Source of the DNA: Furcasterigmium furcatum
Taxonomy: Eukaryota > Ascomycota > Sordariomycetes > Glomerellales > Plectosphaerellaceae
Assembly (NCBI GenBank): GCA_001599815.1
Contig: BCIA01000005.1
Coordinates: forward strand, 2,025,088 to 2,089,087
Reading direction: 5' to 3'
DNA: 64,000 nucleotides
A program made the translations under genes and the position numbers. Shown here in pieces: positions 1-12,097 of the stretch. Below the pieces are notes generated by a model, which worked only from the letters and a program-made list of their open reading frames with translations, did not search any database and had not been told where the DNA came from. Position 1 is the first letter of the stretch. Every line of letters begins with the position of its first letter.

Positions 1-1999
1 AGAGTGTTTGCAGCCTCATCGCAGGCCGCTCCATGGCAAAGAACAGGGAGCCATGGGTGAACGGGATTTGTTTCTCAGGAAACTGCCGTGCCACCGCTGT
101 CGTGCCGGGTCGACCGTGGTCGTTGTTCTGTTTGGGGAGCTCCGCAGCGAACACAACCGTGGAGCCTCATCCACTCATCCACGGACCCCTCAAGACCCCA
201 AGTCAGCGGGCTGCTTGGCTTCAGCTGCCATTGCGGCGCCGGTGCGTGGGCGAGCTCTTGATTCCACCTGATGGGGGCTCTTTTGGCATCTGGCGCGAGA
301 GAAGTGGAGGGAGTTCGGACGTTTGCTGGAGCGATGTCACTAGCCTGAGACTGCTTCTAGATTAAGGTCCGTCGTTTCCCTGTCGCCGCCCCACTGGAGG
401 GAGCTTGGGACAACTGCGCTGTCGCTGTTCATGGGTGGAAGAGCCTCGACACCCTAGGATCTCGTCTGCAGAAGCATGGACGCCGCATGGTTGAATGGAA
501 GCGCCATTGGGCAGCGGACTGGAGCATTTGTGTGCTCGCGAGGGGCCCATCGAAGGGAAGCGAACAGCGATATGCACAGCAACAAGTGCATGCTTTGCAT
601 GAGTGGGTGTTCGGCGGCCCGTCGAGCACAGGTGGATTAGTGATGACGGTGTTGTGCATGTCGTTTGCTGCGTCCATTCTCAAGAAGATGCTGGGTCGCG
701 AAGCAGAATCCTGAGGGCGGTCTTCTGTCCTCTGTAGCGGGAGGCTGGATTATAATCTGCAAGAGGCTGGCGGGATGCGTGCTGCTGCACTTCTTCAGGT
801 GATGGAATGGTAGAGACGCAGGACTGTGGATGTGCTAAAGCATGCGCCTGCCATGTGCTGTGATGAATGGTGCTGCATGGTGCAGCCCGGTTCCCCGCCA
901 CTGGCAGTGCCTTCCTCCTTGCTTCTCCCACCTCACCTGGACAGGCACAGGCTCTTGGGTGCGGGCACCCATCGTAGCGCAACCTGACCTGACTACTAGG
1001 GTAGGTCCTTCCCCCCTGCTCAACGGCCCGGCCTACGACCATCTGGTCCTAGCAGGTGGAGGAAAGAACAGACGACAGACGGTGGGCCCGCTCGACGGGA
1101 GGGAATGCACGGCCAACTCGGGTGGTCTGGCATGGTTCATGACCGGGATCAGTTGGATCGTCACCTGTAGCTTCCTCTCCTGACGCATCCCATGGCGCTG
1201 TGTAGCCGGCTGGCGGGAGACTCGACCATCCTGAGGTCTTTTACCTTCGTTGGCGTCCTCTGCTACGAGCAACGGTCTCCTTTTGGGCTTCTGGAGATCG
1301 CATCGTGGTGCTACGCCCATTCCGGACTTGTCGCCCGTCTGTCTGGCCTGGTCTCCCTTTAGGCCGCGCCCCTCGCTGATGATCATCCTCTCGTCACTTG
1401 CATCTTGATCCTTTCTTTTCCTCCTCGGCTGCAGCTGGGAACGCCATATTCTCGGCTTCGAGTCACCTCGCGTCGTCGGCGAGTCGTACCTCTCTCGCTC
1501 TCTTCTCTCTCTCTTTGTCGTCGAAAACACCAGACCACCATTCTTTGATCTCCACGAAACCGACCATCATACCCGTCACGAACGACTGACGAGATACTAA
1601 TCCCCTATTTCCTTTCCCCGTCGATCCGGACGAAACCCCCAAAGCGAGACGACAATACCGACTCGACCCCCCTCGGCTCTCCGTCTCCCCAGAGCCACGA
1701 ACAGCGCCGTGTCTCATTGACCCCAGACCTTCCTCTGTTCGAGCAATAAGAAAGCGCCTGTAGCGAGAAAGCCGTAGGACAAACACCCGGTTCTTTTGGG
1801 TGACATATACGAAGCGATAGGCGAGGAAAGCCCTGCGAGGATCAGAGAAACAAAATAGCGACACCAGGGGCAGCGAGACTCACTCGGAAGGATCGGAAAC
1901 ACTTGGAGTCGTGGGATCCCGGTGCATCAGCTTTGAAGCGGCTTTGTTGGGGCGGGGGCCATCTGAGGAAACCCCGAAAATAGGGGCCAGACAGACAGC
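1..1999. other. Intergenic region and 5' leader of the following gene
   Basis: I see no convincing gene here. Open frames are short, overlap on both strands and match no family I recognise. From about 1382 to 1999 the plus strand contains no ATG at all and is pyrimidine-rich around 1390-1620. That is the pattern of a long untranslated leader of the gene starting at 2000. The first 1.3 kb may hold the promoter of that gene or the 3' flank of a gene outside the window. Confidence 0.6.
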
Positions 2000-4900
2000 A
2001 TGACAGCGCCAGCAGCAGCCAGCGGCGTCGAAGCGGGCCATGGCCCGAATTCGCCCCAAAGTCTCAGCGCTCCCACAGCAACATCTTCTGTGACAGGTAG
2101 CACGGCATCACGGGCCTCGTTTTCGCCGTCAGAGTCAACGTCCAGCTCAACCCAGACTTCCCCTTATCACACCCATCGCCAAAACCACAACTCGTCAAAA
2201 CTGCCCGCTTTCCGCTTCGCCGACCTCAACAACAAGCAGCAGTCACTGAGCCTGCCCTCGCCGCAACAACACCATTCAGCTGTTCAATCGCCCGCGTCGC
2301 CCCGCTCGCCTCCTCGTCAATCACAATCCATTGTCGACGACGCAGCCCGCGACCCGAACCCGCCGCTGCAGAAGCATCTCGGCGGAGACGGCAGTGCTAG
2401 TGACAGCGGTCATCATCATCAAAACAGCCCACCTCTAGGGGACAGCCCGCGCCAACACGCCATTGGTTCGAGCCCCCCGCGCCTGACAACACATCAGGCG
2501 CAACCTTTGCATCACCACCACAACGAGCAACAATCCCACCCTCGGGATCGTCACGACCACCCCTCGTTAACGCCACGCGACTCCAACGACGACGACGATT
2601 CTGCAGCCCGTTCTCGCGCGAACCCGCGTTCTCGCGCATCGACTTTTCAAGCGACCGCTTCGACCACCCCTTCGACGACCACCTCGAACGCGCGCCCTGC
2701 TTCATTTCCCGATTCGCCTGCCGGCCCGCGACCGCCGGCGACGACGACCAACGAGACGAGCGCAAGGACCCAATATCGACGGGCACCTGCATCGCGCGGC
2801 TCGAATGGTACCGAGAGCGCGTCGGACGCACCAATCCTGACCTCGCGACGCCAGGACTCGATCGAGTCCACGGGCGACAACCCGACCAAGGAGTGGGCTC
2901 AGGGTCAGAGAGAGTTACTACTCCCCAAGTCTGTCCAGACCACGATTTCGACCGATGAGAAGCGACAGACGACTCGCTCGCGGCCTCCCCTTTCGTTCAG
3001 GAAGCCCAGCAACACCACCTCTGGATCTGTCCGCGTCGCGCCAATCCGATCCTTCCGCTCCTCTGGCTCCCGACGCAGTTTCGGGCTAGATATGAACTCG
3101 TCACCGATTCACGCTGGCGACTCGTCCGGCGACGATTACTCCCACACCGATTCCAACCACCGCGACCGCACCCTGCAAGCACTGGAGGGCAGGTCAGACG
3201 ACGAGATATTGCAGATGGCCTCCCGGCACGACGCGCTGGATGGCGATGACACGACTGGAGATGTCTTCATGAAGATTGCCCGGCAAGAAGCCCCGCGCAC
3301 CACCGGCGGCGTTGATGGAAATGCCATAGCCGATCATGGCAACGCTATCGTAAGTCAAGGCTGCCCCTGCGCTTGATTTCCTTCTGCATGTTTCGTGTTG
3401 ATTTTAGCGCTCCTCGCAATGGCCGTGCCCAGACAGGGGTGAGCATCCGTTCGCGAGGTCGTCGGAACAGAGGACGAGATAGGTTACTGGACCATCTCGA
3501 TCAAGCGGGATCAGTGCACAAGCGTGCTAGCGGGGTATCCTCTGCCTCTACTTCCTGGTCATCATCCCTTGGGTTGCATCCGGTCCTTCTGATCTTCCCC
3601 CACTGCTACATTTCCCATAACACGTTCCCTTTAATTCCCCGATGAATGCCACCTCCCTTTCCTAATGTCTTGCATCGACATCCTCGTGCTGGCGGGGCAC
3701 AATTCTAGACAATCTTCTTGCTCCATTGACACAAGTCATGTACCGCCATGGAGTGTCTTGAACTGACAGATGAACAGTCGCGTGTTACTCGATCTTCACA
3801 TCGCCGTCCCCTCTCGACCAATCTGCCGTCGACATACCAGCCCACGTCTCCACAGCGCCCTCGACGTCTGTCTGACCAACAGGACACAGCGTCGGTGCGA
3901 TCACGGTCGCGTCAAGTTGATGACGACGCCAGCACCGACATCATCAGCCGCGTTCCCTATCGTGGGCTGAGGGAGAAGGCTGCTTCTTCCCACCCCGCCG
4001 AGGACTCCCGTCTGTCTCGGGCGCCGGGCGCCGGGCATCGTCCCTCCCCGATCACCCCGCGGTCTTACGCGTTTCAGGACAGCTCCGCTGAGAACTCGGC
4101 CTACGCACGAAGAAGGACATCGATCACTGAGAGCAACGCCGGGTACTCTGGCCGCAACCCTGCGTACCGCCACTCGAGCCTCATTCATGGTCCATCACGT
4201 ACATTCAACTCTTCTCCGCTTGCGCCGCGCACCGCAGAGCCTCTGCGGCACGATTATCACCACCTTGAAGGAACCGAGTCGACGGCGTCAACCACGGCGC
4301 CCTCAACGGTGTGGGATGAGCTGGATGACCTCAAGTCGCGTATCCACCGTCTTGAACTGACAGGGAAGCTCCCTTCGACCTCGAGCGCTGCCATGCACAA
4401 AGCTCTCGATGAAAGGCCGCCCACAGCGACCAACACAACTGTCTCGACGTCGCCGAAGCAGACCACCGGCAATGCCCTGGTGAGTCTCAATGACGCTAGC
4501 AGCACAACGTCCTCTCAGAAGGAGGCTCAGCCGCTGCTCGTCTCGGCTCTCAACCAGTCCAAGACTCTCCTCAGCGAGGAGGTCTCCAAGGCTCTCGAAG
4601 CTGCCGCATCCGATGCCGTTTCGCTGCTCGCCATGATGGGCACTGCTGGACAACCGGGTCCGATCTCCAGCGGCGCCAGTACCATTGGCGCCGGCGGCAC
4701 TCTGACAGACCGCCAGCTTCGCCGGCGCGCGGAGGGCATCTGCCGCAGCCTGACAGAGCTGGTCATTGCGCTTAGCGATGAGGCAGGCCAGCCTCCAGCT
4801 GCGAAGCCAGTGGTCGTGCAGACGAATATCCCACGAACGGAAGCCCCGACGACGCCGACTCTCACCAAAGCCTTCCCCAGCCTGTCCGGCCAAACACACC

Positions 4901-5649
4901 AGCGCAGAAATAGTATCACCAGCGAGCAGATCGAGCGGCCCGACAGCATTCCTAGCCCGCGTGCCATGTCGAAGCTCGAGGAGCGGAGGAACACCATGCT
5001 CAACGCCAGCGCCCTGCCTGCTCCTCGACTTACCCAGGGCCCGGGCACCCCAGTCGCCTCCGTCGCAGGATCAGCAGCGGGACGCAAATCGTCCTTGCTT
5101 ATCAGCCGCACGCGCAGGGCCGTTACCGAAGAACCTGAGGAGGGCCGGCGGTCGTCCATGATGCTGAGAACCCGGCGAGCAGGTACGGAAGAGCCTGAAG
5201 AGGGCCGGACGACCACCTTGCTCCGAGACAGGAAGGCCAACATTATGGCCGAAAACGACGACCTGCAATTCAGACCCCCTTCCCGGGCTGCCACGGACCT
5301 GAACTCGCCTCGCGCCGTGTCTCACCAATACCCCTCGAGTTTCCAGCAGCAGGACAACTCATCCACGGCCTCGTCGGGTCTGCCACGGCGTCGTGTTGGG
5401 TCATCGATGCTCGGCAGCTCCCGCCTGGCGTCTCCATCCACCTTTAGCGGTCGCCGATTCCTCGAGCGTTCAACGCCCGAGCGCGACGGCAACAGCTTCG
5501 CCGACAAGTTGGCCGAGGATAGGGGCCAGCGACAAGTGTCCCAGACACCGTCATTGCTCAGCCGAACAACAAGCCTCCTCCGCCGACCAAACCGCGACAG
5601 CACCATTACGAACTCGTCCACGTCTGCCCAGGCAGGCGGGTACCGATGA
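2000..5649 (+). CDS. Conserved disordered fungal protein, function unknown (3 exons)
   Basis: I do not recognise a named function. The reading frame starts at the first ATG after a long ATG-free leader and ends with TGA at 5647-5649. Proposed exons are 2000-3349, 3408-3438 (31 bp) and 3770-5649, giving 1,086 residues. Intron 1 runs from GTAAGT to TTTTAG, and intron 2 (331 bp) from GTGAGC to CTGACAG; the frame is kept throughout. Direct splicing 3349 to 3778 would also be in frame. The N-terminal half is Ser/Pro/Gln/His-rich and looks disordered. Around 4309-4365 lies a short coiled-coil-like stretch (VWDELDDLKSRIHRLELTG), followed by a helical region with GTLTDRQLRRRAEGICRSL near 4699-4752. 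This core resembles a conserved but uncharacterised Pezizomycotina family as I remember it. A 20-residue tandem repeat sits at 5101-5220. No signal peptide or membrane segment is visible. Exon 2 is the least certain part. Confidence 0.75.
5101..5220 (+). repeat. In-frame 60-bp tandem duplication
   Basis: Two adjacent 60-bp units (5101-5160 and 5161-5220) encode ISRTRRAVTEEPEEGRRSSM and MLRTRRAGTEEPEEGRTTTL. The core RTRRAxTEEPEEGR is kept while many third codon positions differ, so the duplication is old and its protein sequence appears to be under constraint. Confidence 0.85.
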
Positions 5650-6576
5650 TGGCTTTACGAACCTGACATACCGAACGAGTGAAATGTATGATTAGACTCC
5701 TGTTTTTGTTCTCACGCTGGCGTTGTATTGTCACTACTGGCATACCTTCATCCTCGTCTTGGACTCTGCATCGGCTCTTTTTTTCTCCATTGCAAGCTGG
5801 CCAATGACGACGACTCACGACGGACGGCTCACTGTTGTTTTGTTTCCCCATGTTGTCACGGCAGAGACCCGTGATTGTATATCAAAACTTCCCGGTCGGG
5901 GAGATGGGCAGGAGTTTGGGTTGCCTGGAACCATGCACAGATCGCATCAGGATGCACATCAAGAACGGGCCGGCTGACGCCCTGGACTCGCCGAGTATGA
6001 AGGTAGACACATAATGTATGAGTTCTCTGAGAGCCTTTGCGTTGATATTGCCTACGTGATACTTGTTGGCCGGACCTGTCTTGAGTGAGCTCAGACGTCG
6101 GACAGACACATCATGCTGGCTGACATTGCTAGGCACTTCTCTAGCCGATTCCCTGGATGCGAATGTATGCCTGAATGCTAGGACTTTGAGAATCGTCCAA
6201 GTTGGTATACTGGGTGGATGAGGTTGTTGCAGTTCAGGCCGTGACTCAGCCGGCAAACAGAGACCGACCGCCTCGCCCCACTTCGTCCCCAATTCGCCTC
6301 AGTGTCTCTTCAACTTCAACCCATTTCACTTCCGTGTCCACCTTCTCACACCTGAATCTAGGTACAAAAAGGGGGCATCTTTCCCTTGAAATCACTCTTG
6401 TCTCTCCCGGACTCGTCGACACTCTCTTGATCCGAGTCAATCAACAACGGTTGACAGTGAAGAGATATCAAAGTCGATCAACACTTCTTCAGTCCTTCGT
6501 TCTGCCTTTCCGCAACAGCAAGCTCCTCACGACAAACACTGTTTCTCTCAAACGTTGCGTCCTAGAGCAAGGCGAC
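5650..6576. other. Intergenic region between two plus-strand genes
   Basis: This stretch holds the 3' flank of the upstream gene and the promoter and leader of TPT1. The last 250 bases are rich in C/T runs and CAA/CAAC words, typical of a fungal 5' leader. No ORF with family similarity is seen, and I find no RNA gene. Confidence 0.6.
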
Positions 6577-7529
6577 ATGGCTGAATCAGAAGCTGCCCAC
6601 TTGGAAATGGAAGACAAGGCCGCCCAGAGCAGGCAAGGAGGCCGGGGAGGAGGCCGTGGCGGAGGTCGCCGCGGCGGCGGCGGAAGGCCCCAGGACCGCA
6701 ACGTACAAGTCTCAAAAGCCCTCTCGAAACTCCTGCGCCACCAGGCCGACAACGCCGGCGTAAAGCTCGACGAGGGCGGCTGGGCCGAGCTGGACAAGGT
6801 GGTGCGTCTTCCCTTGGGCAACACCGCCCGTCGCTCTACCTCTATGGAATGCCCCAACTAACACACGCCCAGCTCGCCTACGGCCCCATCCGCTCCCTGA
6901 AGACGACCCTCGACGACATCACCTCCGTCATCGCCACGAGCGACAAGACCCGTTTCGCGCTCAAGGCCAACCCGGCGACCAACCCCGCCGCAGAGGCCGA
7001 CGCATCCACGGACCCGGCGCACTGGCTCATCCGCGCGAACCAGGGGCACAGCATCAAGCTCGACTCGGCGGCGCTGCTGGGCCCCATCACGCTCGAGGCG
7101 GGCAACGTGCCCCCCGTCGCGGTGCATGGGACGTACCTCGCGACATGGCCGGCCATCGAGGCGTCGGGGGGCCTGAAGCGGATGAACAGGAACCACGTGC
7201 ACTTTGCGGCGGGGCTGCCGGAGGAGATCGGCAAGGAGGTCAGCGGGATGAGGCGAGACGCGGAGGTGCTGGTGTACGTCGATGTCGAGAAGGCGCTGGC
7301 GGACGGGATGCTGTGGTGGAAGAGCGAGAACGGGGTCGTGCTCACGGAGGGTGACGCGGATGGGATGGTGCCGAGCCGGTACTTTAGGGAGGTTGTTGGA
7401 CGGGTGAAGGATGTCGGGACGCTGTGGAGGGATGGGGAGAAGGTCGCTGAGATTCCGGAGGGGGTGAAGGGACGAGTACCGCCGAATGGCCGGAGGGGCG
7501 GCGGCGGAAGGGGTCGCGGAAGGGGGTGA
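6577..7529 (+). CDS. TPT1: tRNA 2'-phosphotransferase (2 exons)
   Basis: This enzyme completes tRNA splicing: it moves the splice-junction 2'-phosphate of ligated tRNA onto NAD+, releasing ADP-ribose 1'',2''-cyclic phosphate. Exons are 6577-6801 and 6873-7529. The 71-bp intron starts GTGCGT and ends CGCCCAG, with a CTAAC branch site. The product is 293 residues, the usual size for the KptA/TPT1 family. Diagnostic motifs are KALSKLLRHQ at the N-terminal core, GWAELDKVV across the splice junction, KTRFALK, WLIRANQGHSI, and HGTYLATWPAI followed by MNRNHVHFA. The conserved Arg and His residues of the catalytic set are present. Low-complexity Gly/Arg tracts (RGG-like) occur at both ends, near residues 22-38 and at the extreme C-terminus. 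These are not part of the catalytic fold and could bind RNA. The downstream gene is more than 5 kb away. Confidence 0.95.
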
Positions 7530-10446
7530 GATGCTGGTGCTCAGGGCGAGTTGAACTCAGGAGAGGTTTGGATCTCCGTGCTTGGGGTGTTTTAGACAGA
7601 GAAGATGATGCCAGAGTCATCGAGACGTGGGCGTGTATGAGAAATGAAATCATATCGTAGTCTTACCATTTTGTGAGGGTTGAGGATGAGGCAAGATGCA
7701 AAGTCGCCTTGCTAGCCTCGCGTGCTCAGGAGATTTGACACTGAGACTTGTACAAGTCGATCCCATGTCTGGCGAAGCATATGGATGGAGAGCAGTCGAA
7801 ATGCAGAAAGTACTATTCCCTCAGCAGAGACTCTGGCGTCCTGCCTAAAGTTGCCTCGAGATGTCAAGATATCACACTTTTGTTCTCACCGGCTCGGGCC
7901 TGGGTAGATGAGCGGGCAACTCTCAACCTCCGACTGCTATCCTCTCGAACGAGGCCATGCCTCAGCCCAACCATATACCGTTCAGGTTTCCCGCCAGCGC
8001 ATAGCTGAGCTCGTCCCAGCAGTCCACTCAGGACCAGGAGAGATTCGCCAACCCCTTTACTTATGCGAGCACGTTCGTCCCAGCAGGCAGCAGCATACAA
8101 ACCTGTGTAGATGGTTCGATCAGTTTGTCCCAGAAGCCCAAAGTCGCAAGGTCAGCTTCAGGGGAAGACCAAACGACAGCTGGACGGGACCTCGAACGAG
8201 GATCACCCGTGCCTCCCTCTCCATCAAAGTTTCGAAGAAAATAATAAGACGACCTTCATGGGTGATTCTGACAGTATAATAAGTACGTAAGAACGAGAGC
8301 CTGAATCGATCTGGAGCTAGGGCATCTCCAAACAAGAAGTCCCTGCCAGCATCCCCTGGTTTCTCGGAACGCGTTACCGAAGAAGCTCGGCCCTCCGCCT
8401 CCGTCCCCGGCATCTGCCACGGTGCCCTGCTTGAGCGTGTTTCAAGAACCGGGGCATATGGGATATTGGCATGGCAACGGGCATCAGGTGACAGGGCGGG
8501 TGTTTGGGCGCTGGTTATTTCTGTTTCTGTGTCTGCCTTGCGGCAAGGCGCCCACAAAATACATGGGCGGCCCAGCTGTGTTGCCGTCCAGATATGTAGG
8601 TTGCCTTTGAGTTCTCTCGAACCGAGCAAGAGCCAATCTCGATTTCTTCACACTAGGAGAGAGGACATGTTAATTTCGTAATGTTAAGGGTGAGGTCATC
8701 TATATTACTGTATCTGAGGCTCGATCTGAAGTCTGCTGGGGACGTCGTCGTTTCGAGGAAGGCCGTCATTTCTGTGAACCTTTGTTCTGCCCCGATATCT
8801 CGGCCGAGACACGATGCATGACGAGCCTCGCCATAGAAGGAATGCCCGTCGCCGATGCTGAGACGACAGGTCATCCGCCGCTCGGCCCCAAGGGCGCCAA
8901 CATCGCCAGATCGCTTGGATTAGCAGGCTAAACCGTCACGACTCGAGACGAGAGCGCTCAAGCCACGGCGTGATCACCGCAGGGAGCTCGGCAACGTCGT
9001 CTCGTCGCGGACGAACAGCAACAATCATGCGACCATGCGCACATGCTCCCCTTCATCTGGCAGCATGGCACCTTTTCGGCTCCGAGGGCAGGGTTCCGCA
9101 GGGCGCCGCAAGGATAGGTACCCGTCCGTCTGTCTCCATTGAGATCTCGCGTCCGTTCGTCTGCTCGCATATGATGTGCGCCCGGACGGAGGAGCAGGGG
9201 GTTTGGCGATCAGTGAATGAAGGGGCCCGGTTTGAGCAGGCGCTGAAACGCGGCTTGCGTCGAGAGGCAGTGCTCATCACACGCCGCATGGCACGATGAT
9301 GGTGCCAGGCTGAGAGCCGCGATGGCATCATTGTGTGTTTTGTACATTGATTTTGGTCATGATGGGAGCTGTAGAGCTGTAGCCTCGGCGAGGACTGGAA
9401 ACGACATGACCAGCGCTGTCGAGACGGAGACACCTTGAAGCGATCAGCACCACGGAATTGGGACAGACAAGAAAGGCCCCGGTGTACTTAGCCAAACGTA
9501 AGTAACACGTTGAAGACTTTCAGGGGTGCTGGACGTCGTCGGCGAGGCTGGAGTCGAGGGAGATGAGATCGCAGATCCTTGATGTCTAAGACAGAGGACC
9601 ACGATGCAACGCGGCTCAAGTGTCTCTCCCGATCTGGCAATCTGGATACGAAATGGCGGGGAGCTTGCTTCTGCCACCATCCTGGAGGAATTCGCAGTCA
9701 GATGGGACCCCTGTCGATCCATTCCAGGACCCAGGGCATCAGTCCTCAGAAGGGAAAGCCAACGGGCCCAGGGCCCCGAAGGGAAAATGGATCCTCTTCT
9801 CTGTCGCGTTTCAGATCCTGCCAAGCTCCCGAGCAGAGACAAAGAATTGCATCGAAATCTTTTTTCCTCGCGAAATAGAGAGCTGCGGCGTGGCCACCCT
9901 GAAATCTCCCTCTCTCCCTCACTCCAACTCCCACGCGACGCGATCGGCGGCCTGCGTCGAAGAAGGGTCCAACGTGAGAAACGCATGCAGAGTGGCAAAC
10001 CGAGAGTGACATGTGCAGATGCGCTCTCCGTGGGATTGGCCCCCCTGAGCGAGAAATTGCGATGAACCATCTCACAGCCTTCGTGGTGGATTTTTGGCTG
10101 ACGCCGCGCCCCAAAATAGCCCGCCGTCAGTTGGGCGGACGACCCGGAGGATGACTACGGGGGAGAGCCGACCAGCGCCGGGTGTCGTGTGCTCAGGGGA
10201 GCCAACGGCGGGCGGGAACGACACGAGGATCCGGCCGGCGGGAGAGGCGATTCTAGACCGACCCGAGCGAGTGCCACCCGTCGTGCCAGTCACCGCCAGC
10301 CGTCACGCCATGCCGAGGGGAGGCGACAGAGAAAAGAGTGACAAGCCAAGACGCATGGCGGCTAACGACCGACTCCCGTGTGGCCAGTCCGTGATGAGCA
10401 TCGACGAGTGACAGTTGGCCCGTTGCCGTGGGGAAGCACGCAAAGA

Positions 10447-10467
10447 CCAGGCCAGGCCAGGCCAGGA
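10447..10467. repeat. Short CCAGG tandem repeat
   Basis: Four consecutive CCAGG units lie in the gene-poor interval. It is a minor microsatellite-like run with no sign of function. Confidence 0.7.
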
Positions 10468-11060
10468 TGGGATTCCCATGTCGGCGGACGAAACGGCAAT
10501 TTCGTGGTCCGCGTACAAGGCCAACATCGGGAGTCGGCCGTGGGCAGAATTATACTTGTATCCATCCTCGTGATGGATGGTCAACGGTGAGCACGGGACA
10601 ATGCGTGGTCCCAGCTGCCGGTACTGCGAGATGGAGCCAAGGTCGTATATCGGCGGCTGCTTTTCTGTCTGTCAAGCTGTCTAGGGAGGAGGGCGATGGG
10701 TGTGATCGAAGGCCATCTCAGAGGCGATCTGCATGGAAATCTCTTGCCGACGCCATGCCGATCTTGCCCGTCCGGGATCGAGGGGCTGGAAGAGACTTCT
10801 GCTCGACGACTGCAGATGTCTAGCCTCTTGCCTGCTTGCCTGCCAACTGCTCGCCTGCTGCCAGTGGGTGATCAGTGATTTGGTCTTGTCATGGTCAAGT
10901 AAAGTTCCGAGTGCTGACAACCGATGGAAGGAGATCGCGCGGTAGAGCGCGCCTTGGCAAACGCCATGTGAGAAATAACGGAGCCGGACCCTCGCACCCC
11001 TGCCGGGGTTAATCTTTGGTACGACCGTGTCATTGGCCCGAGTATGACGCCAAGTCGAGG

Positions 11061-11070
11061 CTATAAATAG
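11061..11070 (+). promoter_or_regulatory. Candidate TATA box
   Basis: The sequence CTATAAATAG is a near-perfect TATA element on the plus strand. It lies about 1.75 kb upstream of the next recognised coding start (12817). It would place transcription initiation near 11090-11100 if used. Whether it drives the phosphatase gene or another transcript is unknown. Confidence 0.4.
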
Positions 11071-12097
11071 GACCCCGGTCTGGTGTTTCGCAGTCACCGG
11101 CCACTGAGAGGCCGCCACCGGTTGTTACTGGCGCCCCGCCCGTCCCACCAAGTCGTGCATGTCGGCCATTCACAGTCGCCGAGCCCGCAACTCCCGCGCC
11201 TCGAGCTCTTCGAGGAGGGCGGTCATCCTTTCGGAGGATCAAAGGGCTTTCGGCTGTGCGGCTTCGTCAGGACTCGGGGGACTCGGGCAGTCGGCAAACT
11301 ATCGACTCGGAGATATTTCTCTGCTTCCCCGTGTGTCCGGGGCTGCGCAGTGGCGGACCCAGGAATGCGACGAGAAGAGCTGGTGTCGATGTCCTTCGTG
11401 CTCAGCTTGTGCGGTACAGCCTACAGGCAGGCAATTCCACCTGCAGGGCCATAAGCGCCAGGTGCCTGTTCCAGAAACCGCCGCGGGGCGGGACTTGGGT
11501 GATGAAGGGGGCCAAGGGGAGAAGACGGACAGGGCCAAGGGCAGGGTTGGGAAACACGCGCATCCTTGACCCCTGAACTGTTTGCACAGGCCAGCCCCTT
11601 CTTTGAGCTGGTGCTTGTCCCCTCGTTGTCCCCTCGTCGCCGCGGAGTCTGTACGAGTCGCGAGCCGAGTATCTCCTCCGTGGATGCCGCGCAGTTGGCC
11701 GCATCAAGAGGGCGGACTAGCAGACAGAATCTCGGACATGGCATGGAGATGCCGTAGGAGGTACCTCCAGCCTTTGTAAGAACCTCGCCGACCAAAGAGA
11801 AGGAGGCGATGCTGGGGATGCAGAAGAGAAAGCGGCCTAGCCTGGTCCCCCATTTCAACCTGCATCTTGCCGAAGCGGGTGCGCTGCACGTCCCCCCCAC
11901 CTGTGCCAATCACCTTCCCGCCGCGCCCATTTTTGGCGCTGGACGATGCCGTACCCGCTGTACAGCCCGTCACAGGCCTGTAGCCCAGCCCTGGACAGAC
12001 TGCGGAAAGCCCGCCCAAGAAAGCCCAGTGCCTGTGCCGTGCTGCGGTCTGCTCGCGCTGTGCCCCAATTCCCACCCCCCAAACCCCCCAGTCCATG

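Larger units (their letters stand above)
7530..12097. other. Long gene-poor interval
   Basis: About 4.6 kb has no ORF that I can support as a protein. Frames are short, occur on both strands and show no conserved motif, signal peptide or plausible exon chain. There is no transposon signature, terminal repeat or AT-rich RIP block; base composition is like the flanks. Local features are a TATA box near 11062 and a short CCAGG tandem at 10447-10467. The interval may contain regulatory DNA of the phosphatase gene at 12817, a non-coding transcript, or a lineage-specific gene I cannot recognise. Confidence 0.55.

Noticed and set aside
4527..5294. Long minus-strand frame (255 codons) opposite the first gene
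   Set aside because: It is an antisense shadow with no homology signal, caused by codon bias of the plus-strand gene.
9444..10070. Overlapping frames of up to 208 codons on both strands in the gene-poor interval
   Set aside because: Several frames are open at once on both strands with no family similarity, as expected from stop-poor G+C-rich DNA.
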